Positions 1 to 9,879 of a stretch of 64,000 bases of DNA are shown one piece after another. This DNA comes from Clostridiales bacterium (GTDB lineage Bacteria; Bacillota; Clostridia; Lachnospirales; Lachnospiraceae). The stretch is from the NCBI GenBank assembly GCA_021204085.1, contig JAJPZY010000144.1:1-64000 (forward strand). The letters run 5' to 3'. Each line of letters begins with the position of its first letter. Positions within the stretch are counted from its first letter, which is position 1. The notes under the pieces are model-generated. The model searched no databases. It saw only the letters and a program-made list of their open reading frames with translations, and was not told the DNA's origin. Made by a program: the position numbers and the translations under genes.

Positions 1-49
1 ACCAGCACCATGGAATTTAATCCTTCAAACTGGAATTTCAGATTTCAAT

Positions 50-226
50 TCACCGCTACGGCGCTTCACTCGTTATCCGTAGGACTGCGCTGCAAATACA
101 TAATACAGCACACGCTTCACTCGTGACGCTTACACGTCACTCGTTATCCGTAGGACTGCGCTGCAAAAAGCTACGGCGCTTCACTCGTGACACTTGCGTG
201 TCACTCGTTATCCGTATGGCTGCGCC
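50..226. repeat. three direct repeats downstream of groEL
   Basis: A unit reading TCACTCGTTATCCGTAGGAC and continuing to a GCTGCAAA end occurs at 66-96 and 137-167, with a shorter, diverged copy at 201-226. The start-to-start distances are 71 and 64 bp. The stretch between copies is itself made of CACGCTTCACTCGTGACGC-like words. A 16-bp word at 165-180 is repeated inverted at 298-313, on the far side of the groEL terminator. No ORF is convincing here. This looks like non-coding intergenic repeat DNA; function unknown. Confidence 0.7.
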
Positions 227-233
227 ATCCGGA

Positions 234-296
234 AAAAGGAAGAGACGGTGCCTCGGCTGAGAATACATTCTCCCCAAGGCACCGTCTCTTCCTTTT
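234..296 (-). terminator. groESL intrinsic terminator
   Basis: A perfect 20-bp inverted repeat (234-253 with 277-296) encloses a 23-nt loop and lies just downstream of the groEL stop codon. Read on the minus strand the stem ends in CTCTTCCTTTTT, which supplies the U-tract. It is unusually long for a terminator and is flanked by an outer inverted 16-mer (165-180 and 298-313). Confidence 0.85.
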
Positions 297-318
297 CAGC
301 GCCGTAGCTTTTTAACGC

Positions 319-1956
<1,638 letters not shown>

Positions 1957-2056
1957 TTATTTCTATCTGAATTTCGTCCGTCTCCATATCTTAAGACGGC
2001 ACTAATCTGTCTCGCCGCTAACTGATTTTTTCAATCGGAATAATACTGCAAAAATA

Positions 2057-2341
2057 TTACTCTACAATTGCAAGAATGTCATTCTGCTTTACAATGATAT
2101 ATTCTTCTCCGTCCAGCTTTACTTCATTGCCCGCATATTTAGAATAAATCACTCGGTCTCCCACTTTAACCTGCATGGTCACTTCTTTTCCGTCAACCAT
2201 ACCGCCCGGGCCGACCGCGATAACCTCAGCCTCCTGCGGTTTCTCCTGCGCGGAACTGGTAAGGATAATACCTGATTTGGTCGTCTCCTCTGCCTCTAAC
2301 TGCTTTAAAACAACTCTGTCACTTAAAGGTACTAATTTCAT
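2057..2341 (-). CDS. groES: co-chaperonin GroES (Hsp10)
   Basis: Ten-kilodalton lid of the GroEL chamber. The 94-residue protein begins MKLVPLSDRVVLKQLEAEE, contains the mobile-loop region around KSGIILTSSAQEKP and the family motif VGPGG, and ends NDILAIVE. The ORF track starts 16 codons earlier, but that extension would run back into the CIRCE operator, and a good ribosome binding site (AAGGAGG, 6-7 nt upstream) precedes the ATG at 2341, so this start is chosen. It is the first gene of groESL. Confidence 0.98.
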   Translation of the reverse strand: MKLVPLSDRVVLKQLEAEETTKSGIILTSSAQEKPQEAEVIAVGPGGMVDGKEVTMQVKVGDRVIYSKYAGNEVKLDGEEYIIVKQNDILAIVE

Positions 2342-2382
2342 GATAAATCCTCCTTCGATCCATTCTATTCTGTCTTTCTCTG

Positions 2383-2409
2383 TTAGCACTCATTTGTTTC
2401 GAGTGCTAA
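2383..2409. promoter_or_regulatory. CIRCE operator (HrcA binding site)
   Basis: A perfect TTAGCACTC-N9-GAGTGCTAA inverted repeat lies 41 bp upstream of the groES start codon. This is the consensus CIRCE element, bound by the HrcA repressor, and implies heat-shock control of groESL by HrcA. hrcA itself is not in the window. Confidence 0.97.
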
Positions 2410-2420
2410 CCACTGGTGTT

Positions 2421-2449
2421 ATAATAGTGATTTCAACTCCAATTCGCAA
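2421..2449 (-). promoter_or_regulatory. groESL promoter
   Basis: On the minus strand TTGCGA (2444-2449) is separated by exactly 17 bp from TATTAT (2421-2426). Transcription would start at about the upstream edge of the CIRCE, so HrcA bound there would block it. A vegetative sigma-A type promoter is inferred from sequence only. Confidence 0.65.
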
Positions 2450-2569
2450 ATACATTTACATTTCAAAAACAGGTTGAAATCTTCCATATACTTCCATATT
2501 CTTTTGTTTTCTCTTATTTTCTCACTTTTTAAGAAAAAATATGTTTTTATTACCAATCACGACCGATTT

Positions 2570-3349
2570 TTAAATAAGCGAAAAATGTCTGCATGCATTG
2601 TAGATTCCATCCGCATGTATATCATCGGTCACATAATCTGCATGAGCTTTTGCCACATCGGTTCCATTTCCCATAACAATCCCCGTACCAACGAAATCCA
2701 GCATGTCAAGATCATTCGCGCTGTCTCCGAAAGCATACGTTTCTGACCGATCGGCATTCAAAATATCACAAATACAGGCAATGGCAGTTGCTTTGGAATA
2801 CCCCTTCGGGACGGCTTCCATTACAATATCTCCGTGAACCAGGAATTCATAATCATCCTTCAGCGCCTCAATAACCTCTGAATACTTCGTTCCTCCGATC
2901 AGAATACTGAATTTACTGGCCTCCCAGCCGGCCTGATTATTTCGGATCGGCTGTATGTATGCTCCCATAACCTCCAGTAAAAACCGTCCATATGCATCGT
3001 TGCTGATGATATCCGCGTCCATAAACAGCTGATCCCGGCCCTCCATAACCATCGGCATCTTATAGTCATAAAACATCTGCACGGATCGCGCCAGCAGTTC
3101 ATCATCAATCTTTTTATATAAAAGTTCTTCCCCATGATATTCAATATGCGTGCCGCATCCGCTCAAGACTCCGTCAAAGTTTAAAGAAAATAACTCCTCA
3201 CTCTGAATAAAAACCCGTGTTCTTCCGCTGCACAGGAAAATCTGATGCCCGTTCGCCTTCAGCATATGAAGTGCCGTCTTTGTACTGTCCGGAATTACAT
3301 TTTCACGGTCCCATAACGTACCGTCTATGTCAAAAAAAATAAGCGCCAT
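2570..3349 (-). CDS. HAD-superfamily (Cof-type) phosphatase
   Basis: A 259-residue cytosolic haloacid-dehalogenase hydrolase. Motif I is DIDGTLWD at the N-terminus (nucleophile Asp6, acid/base Asp8), motif II lies in FLCSGRTR, and motif IV is YAFGDSANDLDMLDFVG near residue 220. The size and the middle cap segment fit the Cof/IIB group, which dephosphorylates sugar phosphates, nucleotides or flavin precursors. The substrate cannot be read from sequence. The start is preceded by GGGCAGG. It stands alone, downstream of a 212-nt gap and convergent with no gene, so context gives no hint of role. Confidence 0.9.
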   Translation of the reverse strand: MALIFFDIDGTLWDRENVIPDSTKTALHMLKANGHQIFLCSGRTRVFIQSEELFSLNFDGVLSGCGTHIEYHGEELLYKKIDDELLARSVQMFYDYKMPMVMEGRDQLFMDADIISNDAYGRFLLEVMGAYIQPIRNNQAGWEASKFSILIGGTKYSEVIEALKDDYEFLVHGDIVMEAVPKGYSKATAIACICDILNADRSETYAFGDSANDLDMLDFVGTGIVMGNGTDVAKAHADYVTDDIHADGIYNACRHFSLI

Positions 3350-3426
3350 CGTACCTGCCCTTTCTGAAAATTCTGTGAATTGCTGTTTTTTCGTTTTCTT
3401 ATTCTAATTTTTGTGTTACCATACTT

Positions 3427-3495
3427 GCACTCATTACATCATGAATCTTTGATTCATAATCGCATTTCGTCGCTCGCACTCATTAAATCATAAAT
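3427..3495. repeat. direct repeats and palindrome between divergent genes
   Basis: GCACTCATTACATCATGAAT (3427-3446) recurs as GCACTCATTAAATCATAAAT (3476-3495), 49 bp apart. Between them ATGAATC-TTT-GATTCAT (3441-3457) is a perfect 7-3-7 dyad. The region separates the HAD gene (minus) from the small membrane protein (plus), so it may hold regulatory sites; this is inference only. Confidence 0.5.
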
Positions 3496-3561
3496 TATAA
3501 CTTTTGTAAAGAAAGCAAGCGGCAAGCCAGAACTTCATTTCATCCGGAAAGGTGTATCGTT

Positions 3562-3987
3562 ATGTCAGGAAAAAGAAAAAAACGCCGTAAAAAACACGGT
3601 TTCCAAAGATTAATTCTTATCGTCGTTGTACTTGTGATTGTCGTCCTTCTGGTTTTTTTCTATATCATCCAACCGCTGAAGCAGAAGGTGACCTCCGCAA
3701 TCACAGAGAAATTAATTGAGATGCAGGTATCTTCTGACAGCGATGCTTCCGCTGCTGCTGAGGAAATTCTGGAATCCATGAGTGAGGAGGACCGGGAAAT
3801 ACTTGAAGAAATCTACAAAAAGCATTTTAGTGCACAGACAATCGCCGACATCTCCGTTTACGCGGCCTCCGGTGATACCTCTGCAATCATATCCTATTTG
3901 CAGGATGAACTTAACGACGAAGAACTGGCACAAATCTATGAGATATATGAAAAATATCAGGATGAGCTTTCCGATTATCTGGAGTAA
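3562..3987 (+). CDS. small single-pass membrane protein, unknown function
   Basis: A 141-residue protein that I do not recognise. Residues 1-15 are strongly basic (MSGKRKKRRKKHGFQ), followed by one hydrophobic helix of about 24 residues, so a single membrane anchor with the basic end inside the cell is expected. The outside part (about 100 residues) is acidic and helical, with stretches such as SEEDREILEEIYKKHF and ELNDEELAQIYEIYEKYQ. An AAGG ribosome binding site stands before the ATG. It is one of only two plus-strand genes, and its last 13 bp overlap the 3' end of the opposing subtilase gene. No known domain was identified. Confidence 0.75.
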   Translation: MSGKRKKRRKKHGFQRLILIVVVLVIVVLLVFFYIIQPLKQKVTSAITEKLIEMQVSSDSDASAAAEEILESMSEEDREILEEIYKKHFSAQTIADISVYAASGDTSAIISYLQDELNDEELAQIYEIYEKYQDELSDYLE

Positions 3988-5696
3988 AGCTGTAAGCCGC
4001 CCGCTCCATCCGACAGGCTGTCTCTCACACACAGTGCTCCGTACCCCACCTGAGAATTCGGATACACAGAAAATCCGGGCATACGCTTCGCCCCGCGGCG
4101 CAGGTATGCCTTTATTTTTTCTCCATACAAATACGGATCTTTACCTTGAAGGATTCCCCATTCCATCAGCAACGCTGACGCGCCGGTCACAAAAGGCGCC
4201 GCCATGGACGTACCGGACTTTGACGAGTATCCGCCACCCGGTGCACAGGAAATAATGTTCACCCCAGGCGCGCAAAGATCCGGTTTGAGCGGGAAGAAGC
4301 ATGAGTCCCCTCCCCTGCCCGAAAAAGAGGCGTAGCTGTCAAACGCCGCGTCGTATGCAGCCACGGAAATCACCTTCTGTGCCGTAGCCGGAATTGTAAT
4401 CGTATTATCCACTGACGGAAACAGGAATCCCGTTCCCGCCGAAAGCACCGCCTGCCCCGGAAGCCAGAGATCATATTGTCCGTCGATAATTCGGACAGGG
4501 CGAAGGATAAGCTCCCAAATCCCCGGCGTAACGTATTCGCCAATTGGTATTAAGTCAAAATAGATTTCCTGATCGGAACTGTAAGGAGAAGGCTCCCCAT
4601 AGTAGATCAGCAATTCCGTTCCATCCGTAGAATATCTCTGCGTCCGAATCGTTTTCTCCAGCGGCCCGTAAACCGTCCCGTCCGGATGCCGGATATAAAT
4701 TTCAAACTGATCCTCATATGATTTCCATAGCTGCAGATTCAGCGTCGGCTCATACTCTCCGACGGAAAACTCAATCACCGCATCCGTTTGGCCCTGCAAG
4801 ATTTCCCCGGCCTGCTGCGGCATTCGCGAGGAACTGTCTGTTGCATATTGTGACGCTCCGTTTCCCAAATGTTCAGAGAAAAAACTGCCCGCCGCATGAA
4901 TTTTTGATGCACCCTCATTTTCTGTCCCCGTCACAATCGCAGACTTCCAGTAGGATGAGACCTCTGACAAATAACTCTCTACCAGAGAATTTCCCCGGTG
5001 AGAACCGTAATTATTTCCGAAACTGATGTTGACTGCCACCGGCCGGCCAAGCTCTTTCGCCCTGCGCAGAACATAATCCACTGCCAGCATCAATTCTGTC
5101 GTCCGCGGAAACCCGTCCGGATCTGCCGTTCCCATTTTTACAATCAGAAGCGACGCTTCCGGAGCCATCCCCCGATACAGCCCGCCGGAGGCTCTGCCGT
5201 TTCCGGCACAGATTCCCGCCACATGAGTGCCGTGGCCGCTGATATCCCGACTCGGCACGATCTCATACCGCATTTGCTCTGAAGGCTGCGCCAGCGCCTC
5301 ATTGATCTCATCGCTGTCAAAAATACGGTCCAGCGTCTGATCCCAGAGGTTTACGATTCGCGTTGTCCCGTCTTCATGACGAAAATCGGGGTGGGCATAA
5401 TCAATACCGGAGTCTATGACAGCTGCAAGGATGCCCCTGCCGAACAGTGCGCTCCCCGTTATACTATCTGTTAACCCCAGACCTCCAACCTGCAGGGAAT
5501 TGACACAGGAAACGCGCCTGCCTTCGTTTACCGCGAAGAACAGGCGCTTTGGTTTTTCTAGATATTCAATTTCAGTCCACGCAGAAACCTCTTCCATGCG
5601 CGTCTCAGGAACTTTCAGAATGGCATATCCGTTCAAAAGATACGAAATTGTAATCCCGGTCAAATCACCATCCGCCTGTTCTGCTTTCCCGGACAT
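3975..5696 (-). CDS. S8 family subtilisin-like serine protease (Csp-like), 5'-interrupted
   Basis: Subtilase with all three catalytic residues present in this frame: Asp in AAVIDSGIDYAHPDF, His in SGHGTHVAGICAGNG and Ser in KSGTSMAAPFVTGASALL. A long middle insert (about 200 residues between the His and Ser motifs) resembles the jelly-roll insertion of clostridial Csp germination-type proteases. No signal peptide is seen. The track start at 5696 has no good ribosome binding site. The natural gene clearly begins at 5825: 37 in-frame codons with an AAGGGG site precede it but are cut off by an amber codon (5712-5714). A 573-residue product could arise only from internal initiation or read-through. 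Its 3' end overlaps the opposing gene by 13 bp. Confidence 0.85.
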   Translation of the reverse strand: MSGKAEQADGDLTGITISYLLNGYAILKVPETRMEEVSAWTEIEYLEKPKRLFFAVNEGRRVSCVNSLQVGGLGLTDSITGSALFGRGILAAVIDSGIDYAHPDFRHEDGTTRIVNLWDQTLDRIFDSDEINEALAQPSEQMRYEIVPSRDISGHGTHVAGICAGNGRASGGLYRGMAPEASLLIVKMGTADPDGFPRTTELMLAVDYVLRRAKELGRPVAVNISFGNNYGSHRGNSLVESYLSEVSSYWKSAIVTGTENEGASKIHAAGSFFSEHLGNGASQYATDSSSRMPQQAGEILQGQTDAVIEFSVGEYEPTLNLQLWKSYEDQFEIYIRHPDGTVYGPLEKTIRTQRYSTDGTELLIYYGEPSPYSSDQEIYFDLIPIGEYVTPGIWELILRPVRIIDGQYDLWLPGQAVLSAGTGFLFPSVDNTITIPATAQKVISVAAYDAAFDSYASFSGRGGDSCFFPLKPDLCAPGVNIISCAPGGGYSSKSGTSMAAPFVTGASALLMEWGILQGKDPYLYGEKIKAYLRRGAKRMPGFSVYPNSQVGYGALCVRDSLSDGAGGLQLYSR

Positions 5697-5711
5697 TTTT
5701 GCAATCAGCTT

Positions 5712-5825
5712 CTAGGTCTTTTGCGAAGCGTCATATCCGACATTCAGTTCCTCCGACTTCGCCCGTTCCTCCTCCGTCGCGTCCAGGGCAAGATTTAAAA
5801 GATCATCCCGTTTTTCATTATTCAT
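5712..5825 (-). pseudogene. N-terminal segment of the subtilase with in-frame amber stop
   Basis: Starting from an ATG at 5825, preceded by AAGGGG at a good distance, 37 codons read MNNEKRDDLLNLALDATEEE and continue to ELNVGYDASQKT. They are then stopped by TAG at 5712-5714 and continue in the same frame into the 573-residue subtilase ORF. In related Lachnospiraceae subtilases this stretch leads into a Trp-Glu/Lys segment, so the simplest history is TGG (Trp) changed to TAG. The gene 3975-5825 would otherwise encode about 616 residues. It may be a pseudogene, a read-through site or a sequence error. Confidence 0.8.
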
Positions 5826-5848
5826 GCGATAGACCCCTTACGACAGCA

Positions 5849-6472
5849 TCATGTTTTACACAGTCGCAGATTATCATTCTGATATATTATATGCCCATTC
5901 TCCAGATTTGGCTGCAGCCAGTTCTCTTTCGCATACTCCCACAATTTTTCTGAGCCGAGGTGAGTATTTCGGTTGCGTCCCAGGATCTGATCAATATGAA
6001 CGCCATGCTCCACCCATGCTTTTCCGTCTGTGGCCGCATTCAGCATCATCGGCTGCAGGTTATCTAATGTTCTGGCGAAACGGGCTTCCGGCGTTTTCTG
6101 CTCTTCAAACTCTCTCCAGATCTCATAGAGCATTTGCCCCTGATCCTCCGGAAGCAGGCCATAGATGCGCTCTGCTGCCTGTGCTTCACGTGCCTCCTGC
6201 GTCTTCTTCCCTTCCTCATCATAGGCGTACGTATCTCCGGCATCAATTTCCACAATATCGTGGATCAAAAGCATCTGTATTGTCTTCAGAACATCAATGG
6301 GCTGATTGGAATATTCTGCCAGAAGAATTGCCATGATTGCCATATGCCAGGCATGCTCCGCGTCATTTTCCTTATGTTCGCCGTCTGAGAGATAGGTCTG
6401 ACGTCTAATCTGCTTTTCCTTATCAATTTCCAGGATGAAATCCAGCTGTCGCTGAAGACGGTTCTCGCTCAT
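5849..6472 (-). CDS. HD-domain hydrolase (YfbR/COG1896-like)
   Basis: A 207-residue HD phosphohydrolase. The metal-binding signature is visible as His in DAEHAWHMAIMA, the HD pair in LLIHDIVEIDAGD, and Asp in ARTLDNLQPMML. This pattern and length fit the HD family that includes the YfbR deoxynucleoside 5'-monophosphatase, so a role in nucleotide turnover is plausible but not shown. The start has a strong AAGGAGG site. It lies 84 nt downstream of the nucleotidase/kinase-like fusion gene, which is also nucleotide-related, and 23 nt before the interrupted subtilase gene. Confidence 0.85.
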   Translation of the reverse strand: MSENRLQRQLDFILEIDKEKQIRRQTYLSDGEHKENDAEHAWHMAIMAILLAEYSNQPIDVLKTIQMLLIHDIVEIDAGDTYAYDEEGKKTQEAREAQAAERIYGLLPEDQGQMLYEIWREFEEQKTPEARFARTLDNLQPMMLNAATDGKAWVEHGVHIDQILGRNRNTHLGSEKLWEYAKENWLQPNLENGHIIYQNDNLRLCKT

Positions 6473-6556
6473 GTCATGGCCTCCTTAAAAAAATTAAAAC
6501 TTTACTCTTATGGACCTGCTCAAGAAAAAAACATATACCAATATTACATAAAATTA

Positions 6557-7624
6557 TCAATTATCTACGTTACATATCTCCAGAATTTGCCTCACGGCTC
6601 CCGGTTTCCCCGTGTTAACCACGTAATCACAGAGCGCCGCGTTTTTCAGCTCGTTCTCCAGTGAAATCAGGCGCAGGGTTTTTTCGTGGTTGGTCATCTC
6701 TTTTTCCAGGATGCTCTCGATCATCCGCTCGCGGCTGCATTTGCAGAAGATAATGACCGTAGGATAATGGCGTTTCATGGCGATCGCGCCGCTTAAGTCG
6801 ATCGGCATGACGATGTAACGGTTTCCTTTCATCAACTCAGAAATATCCGCCGTCTTCGTCCCGTAGGCGTAACCGGCATACATGGTGGTCTCGATGAAGG
6901 AAGCCCGGTCGCGGATAAACTCTTCCTGCGTAATCTGTGTATGAATGCCGTCTGTCACCGGCTTTGTGGTATATGCTTTCGGCACGGTAAACGCATCGTA
7001 TTTGCAGAGTTCCCGGGTGATTTTATTTTTATTGGAACCGCTGGGTCCCACCAGCGCAACCACGGCCGGCGGCTTTGCTTCCACCCGATCCTCAATCATG
7101 GAAGACTTGATCTGATCCAGAAGTGTGAAAAATTCTTCAAAGTTATTCACCGCCAGAAGCCCCGTTAGCTCCGTGTTCCATGGTTTCCGCATCAGAACCG
7201 GAAAACGGGCGTTGCTCTTTAAGATATTCTTCGGTCCGTCATCCAGCGTGATGTCCACATGAACCATAGACTTCTGAACCCCCATGATAATATTCTCTTC
7301 CGGGAAATCCGGAAAAGCCTCGCGGATCTGTTCCATCCGCCGGGTCATGAACTGCGGATAAACCGCTGTGACAATGTAAATAATTCCCTTCGTCTGGAGC
7401 CTGCGGATGAAATTCTTCGACTCCTCCGGTACATATTGGCGGTCGTAGAGAGAGGGATCGTGATAATATTTCCGAATCACCGAGGCCCGTCCGGTATTCT
7501 CCCAGGAGGTGATGTCCTCCAGCGTCAGCGGAGGATCAAATCCGTATTCCTCATTTGCCATCTCAATGGCCCGATCGTTAAAAGGGGCGATGACGTCGTC
7601 CCAGTCAATCCCGAAAGTAAGCAT
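6557..7624 (-). CDS. fusion of HAD 5'-nucleotidase-like and guanylate-kinase-like domains
   Basis: A 355-residue two-domain protein. Residues 1-175 resemble the deoxyribonucleotidase (NT5C) branch of HAD enzymes: FGIDWDDVIAPFN carries motif I, IVTAVYP motif II, and DITLDDGPKNI the acidic motif. Residues 185-345 follow the guanylate kinase fold: a P-loop region VALVGPSGSNKNKITREL, the TTKPVTDG/QITQEEF segment matching the nucleotide-binding part, and YAGYAYGT matching the GMP-binding loop. The P-loop differs from the usual GPSGSGKST: the last Gly is Asn and the Ser/Thr is Asn, so kinase activity is doubtful. It could be a nucleotide sensor or nucleotidase regulator. AGGAG precedes the start. 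Confidence 0.8.
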   Translation of the reverse strand: MLTFGIDWDDVIAPFNDRAIEMANEEYGFDPPLTLEDITSWENTGRASVIRKYYHDPSLYDRQYVPEESKNFIRRLQTKGIIYIVTAVYPQFMTRRMEQIREAFPDFPEENIIMGVQKSMVHVDITLDDGPKNILKSNARFPVLMRKPWNTELTGLLAVNNFEEFFTLLDQIKSSMIEDRVEAKPPAVVALVGPSGSNKNKITRELCKYDAFTVPKAYTTKPVTDGIHTQITQEEFIRDRASFIETTMYAGYAYGTKTADISELMKGNRYIVMPIDLSGAIAMKRHYPTVIIFCKCSRERMIESILEKEMTNHEKTLRLISLENELKNAALCDYVVNTGKPGAVRQILEICNVDN

Positions 7625-7700
7625 ACTCTGCTCCTATTTATGTATCATTCCGGTGTAGGAAAACTCTTGCACTAGTTATGTTGCATGGTCGATAAAAATG

Positions 7701-7739
7701 GATTCAAACAGGGCACGGTAGAGTGCCCTTTATTGAATC
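7701..7739 (-). terminator. terminator after thrS
   Basis: Nested inverted repeat: outer ATTCAA/TTGAAT and inner GGGCAC/GTGCCC with a short loop, 110 nt downstream of the thrS stop. On the minus strand the stem is followed by TGTTTGAATCC, a weak U-tract. Its sequence resembles the hairpin at 32496-32534. Confidence 0.6.
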
Positions 7740-7849
7740 ATTTTTACTTCCCACGCATTCACTTTCTGGCAGGAGTTTTCCCCCACCTGCGTTCTTTGTT
7801 TATATACAGCAAAAGGCTTCGTAGCAGGAGCCCTTTCACTTTGGATTAT

Positions 7850-9808
7850 TTACTTCTCCTGCGGCAGCTCCTTGCGAATTTCCTTCGTGCGGATCTCCTT
7901 GCAGATCGCGTCGATGAAGTCTTCCAGACGCTGCACGCCCTCGTCGCCGGCGAAGCGGCTGCGGACGGAAACGGTACCCTCGGCCTCTTCGTTCTGGCCG
8001 ACTACCAGCATATAAGGAAGACGGGCCATACGCGCGTCGCGAATCTTGTAACCGATCTTCTCCGCACGAGAATCCACGGTGACATCTACCCCGTTTTTCG
8101 CAAGCTCAGCGCGGACCTTTTCTGCGTAGTCCACGTATTTCTCGGAGATGGGCAGGACACGAACCTGCTCAGGGCAAAGCCAGGTCGGGAACTTTCCGGC
8201 ATACTTTTCAATGAGCCATGCCAGCGTCCGCTCATAGCAGCCGATGGAAGTCCGATGAATGATGAACGGGCGTACCTTATCGCCGTTCTGATCAATGTAA
8301 TACATATCAAACTGCTCTGCCTGCAACTCATCCCACTGGACGGTAATCATCGTATCTTCCTTGCCGTAGACATTTCTGGCGTTGATATCTACTTTCGGTC
8401 CGTAGAATGCAGCTTCTCCCACATCCTCTACAAACGGGATGTCCAGCTCTGTCAGAACTTCGCGGATATGCTGCTCTGTCTGGTTCCAGACCTCTGCGCT
8501 TCCGATATATTTATCCGGGTTCGCCGGATCCCACTTGGACAGGTGATAGGTCACATCGTCATTCAACCCCAAAGTTGTCAGACAGTGCTTTGCCAGCGCA
8601 AGGCAGCCCTTGAACTCTTCCACCATCTGATCCGGGCGGACAATCAGATGCCCCTCGGAAATTGTAAACTGGCGGACTCGGGTCAGACCGTGCATTTCAC
8701 CGGAGTCCTCATTTCGAAACAGCGTCGATGTCTCGCCGTATCTGCAAGGCAGATCCCGGTAGGACTTCTGTGTAGCTTTATATACAAAATACTGGAACGG
8801 GCAGGTCATCGGACGGAGAGCGTAGACCTCTTTATCCTTCTCCTCATCACCCAGAACAAACATCCCCTCTTTATAATGATCCCAGTGACCGGAAATCTTG
8901 TACAGGTCACTCTTTGCCATCAGCGGAGTTTTCGTACGAATATACCCCCACTCATTATCCTCCAGGTCTTCAATCCACCGCTGCAGCTTCATGATCATCT
9001 TCGTACCCTTCGGCATCAGCAAAGGAAGTCCCTGACCGATCACATCCACGGTAGTAAACAGCTCCATCTCACGTCCCAGGCGGTTGTGGTCACGATTCTT
9101 AATATCTGCCAGATATGCAAGATATTCATTCAATTCTTCTTTCTTCTGGAAAGCGGTACCGTAAATTCTCTGAAGCTGTGCGCGATTACTGTCGCCCCTC
9201 CAGTAAGCCATGGAAGAAGAAGTCAGTTTAAAAGCCTTGATTCCTTTTGTCGTCATCAGATGCGGGCCGGCACACAGATCAACGAAATCTCCCTGGTCAT
9301 AGAAAGAAATCTCCGCGTCCTCCGGAAGATCCTGAATCAGTTCGACCTTATAAGGCTCCTGCCGCTCCTCCATCATACGAATTGCCTCATCCCGCGGAAG
9401 CGTAAAACGCTCCAGCGCATGCCCCGCTTTGATGATCTTCTTCATTTCCTTTTCAATGTTATCCAGATCCTCTCTGGAAAAAGGCTCCGCCTCAAAATCG
9501 TAATAAAAACCGGTATCTATGGAAGGTCCGATCGCCAGCTTTGCATTGGGGAAAAGGCGCTTCACCGCCTCCGCCATGACATGAGACGCCGTGTGACGAA
9601 TGGTCGCGAGCCCCGCCGCGTCATTTGCAGTCAGGATGTTTAACGTGCAATCCTCTGAAACAACGGTACGCAGATCCACCACTTCACCGTTTACTTCTCC
9701 TGCACAGGCCGCACGAGCCAACCCCTCACTGATATCTTTTGCGATGTCATATACCCGCATGCTCTGCTCATACTCTTTTTCCGAGCCATCCTTCAACGTA
9801 ATCTTCAT
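7850..9808 (-). CDS. thrS: threonyl-tRNA synthetase
   Basis: Class II aminoacyl-tRNA synthetase that charges tRNA-Thr; 652 residues, standard length. In order: N-terminal TGS domain (1-62), editing/SAD domain with RHTASHVMAEAV and FVDLCAGPH, catalytic core with the zinc-site segment LRPMTCPFQYFVY and motif 2 TSTLFRNEDSGEMHGLTRVRQF, motif 3 in IHRTSIGCYERTLAWL, and the C-terminal anticodon-binding domain starting at LCPEQVRVLPI. AGGAGAG precedes the ATG. Only 71 nt separate it from the upstream SEC-C gene, which leaves no room for the T-box leader often found before Firmicute thrS. Confidence 0.98.
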   Translation of the reverse strand: MKITLKDGSEKEYEQSMRVYDIAKDISEGLARAACAGEVNGEVVDLRTVVSEDCTLNILTANDAAGLATIRHTASHVMAEAVKRLFPNAKLAIGPSIDTGFYYDFEAEPFSREDLDNIEKEMKKIIKAGHALERFTLPRDEAIRMMEERQEPYKVELIQDLPEDAEISFYDQGDFVDLCAGPHLMTTKGIKAFKLTSSSMAYWRGDSNRAQLQRIYGTAFQKKEELNEYLAYLADIKNRDHNRLGREMELFTTVDVIGQGLPLLMPKGTKMIMKLQRWIEDLEDNEWGYIRTKTPLMAKSDLYKISGHWDHYKEGMFVLGDEEKDKEVYALRPMTCPFQYFVYKATQKSYRDLPCRYGETSTLFRNEDSGEMHGLTRVRQFTISEGHLIVRPDQMVEEFKGCLALAKHCLTTLGLNDDVTYHLSKWDPANPDKYIGSAEVWNQTEQHIREVLTELDIPFVEDVGEAAFYGPKVDINARNVYGKEDTMITVQWDELQAEQFDMYYIDQNGDKVRPFIIHRTSIGCYERTLAWLIEKYAGKFPTWLCPEQVRVLPISEKYVDYAEKVRAELAKNGVDVTVDSRAEKIGYKIRDARMARLPYMLVVGQNEEAEGTVSVRSRFAGDEGVQRLEDFIDAICKEIRTKEIRKELPQEK

Positions 9809-9879
9809 CGTCTCTCTCCTCTTTCATTTTCGTATAAATGAACCCTGTAACCGTCCGGTATACGAACCATAACAGAATT

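Noticed and set aside
9809-9879. T-box leader for thrS
   Set aside because: The 71-nt space is too short and no antiterminator T-box sequence or tandem terminator is seen.
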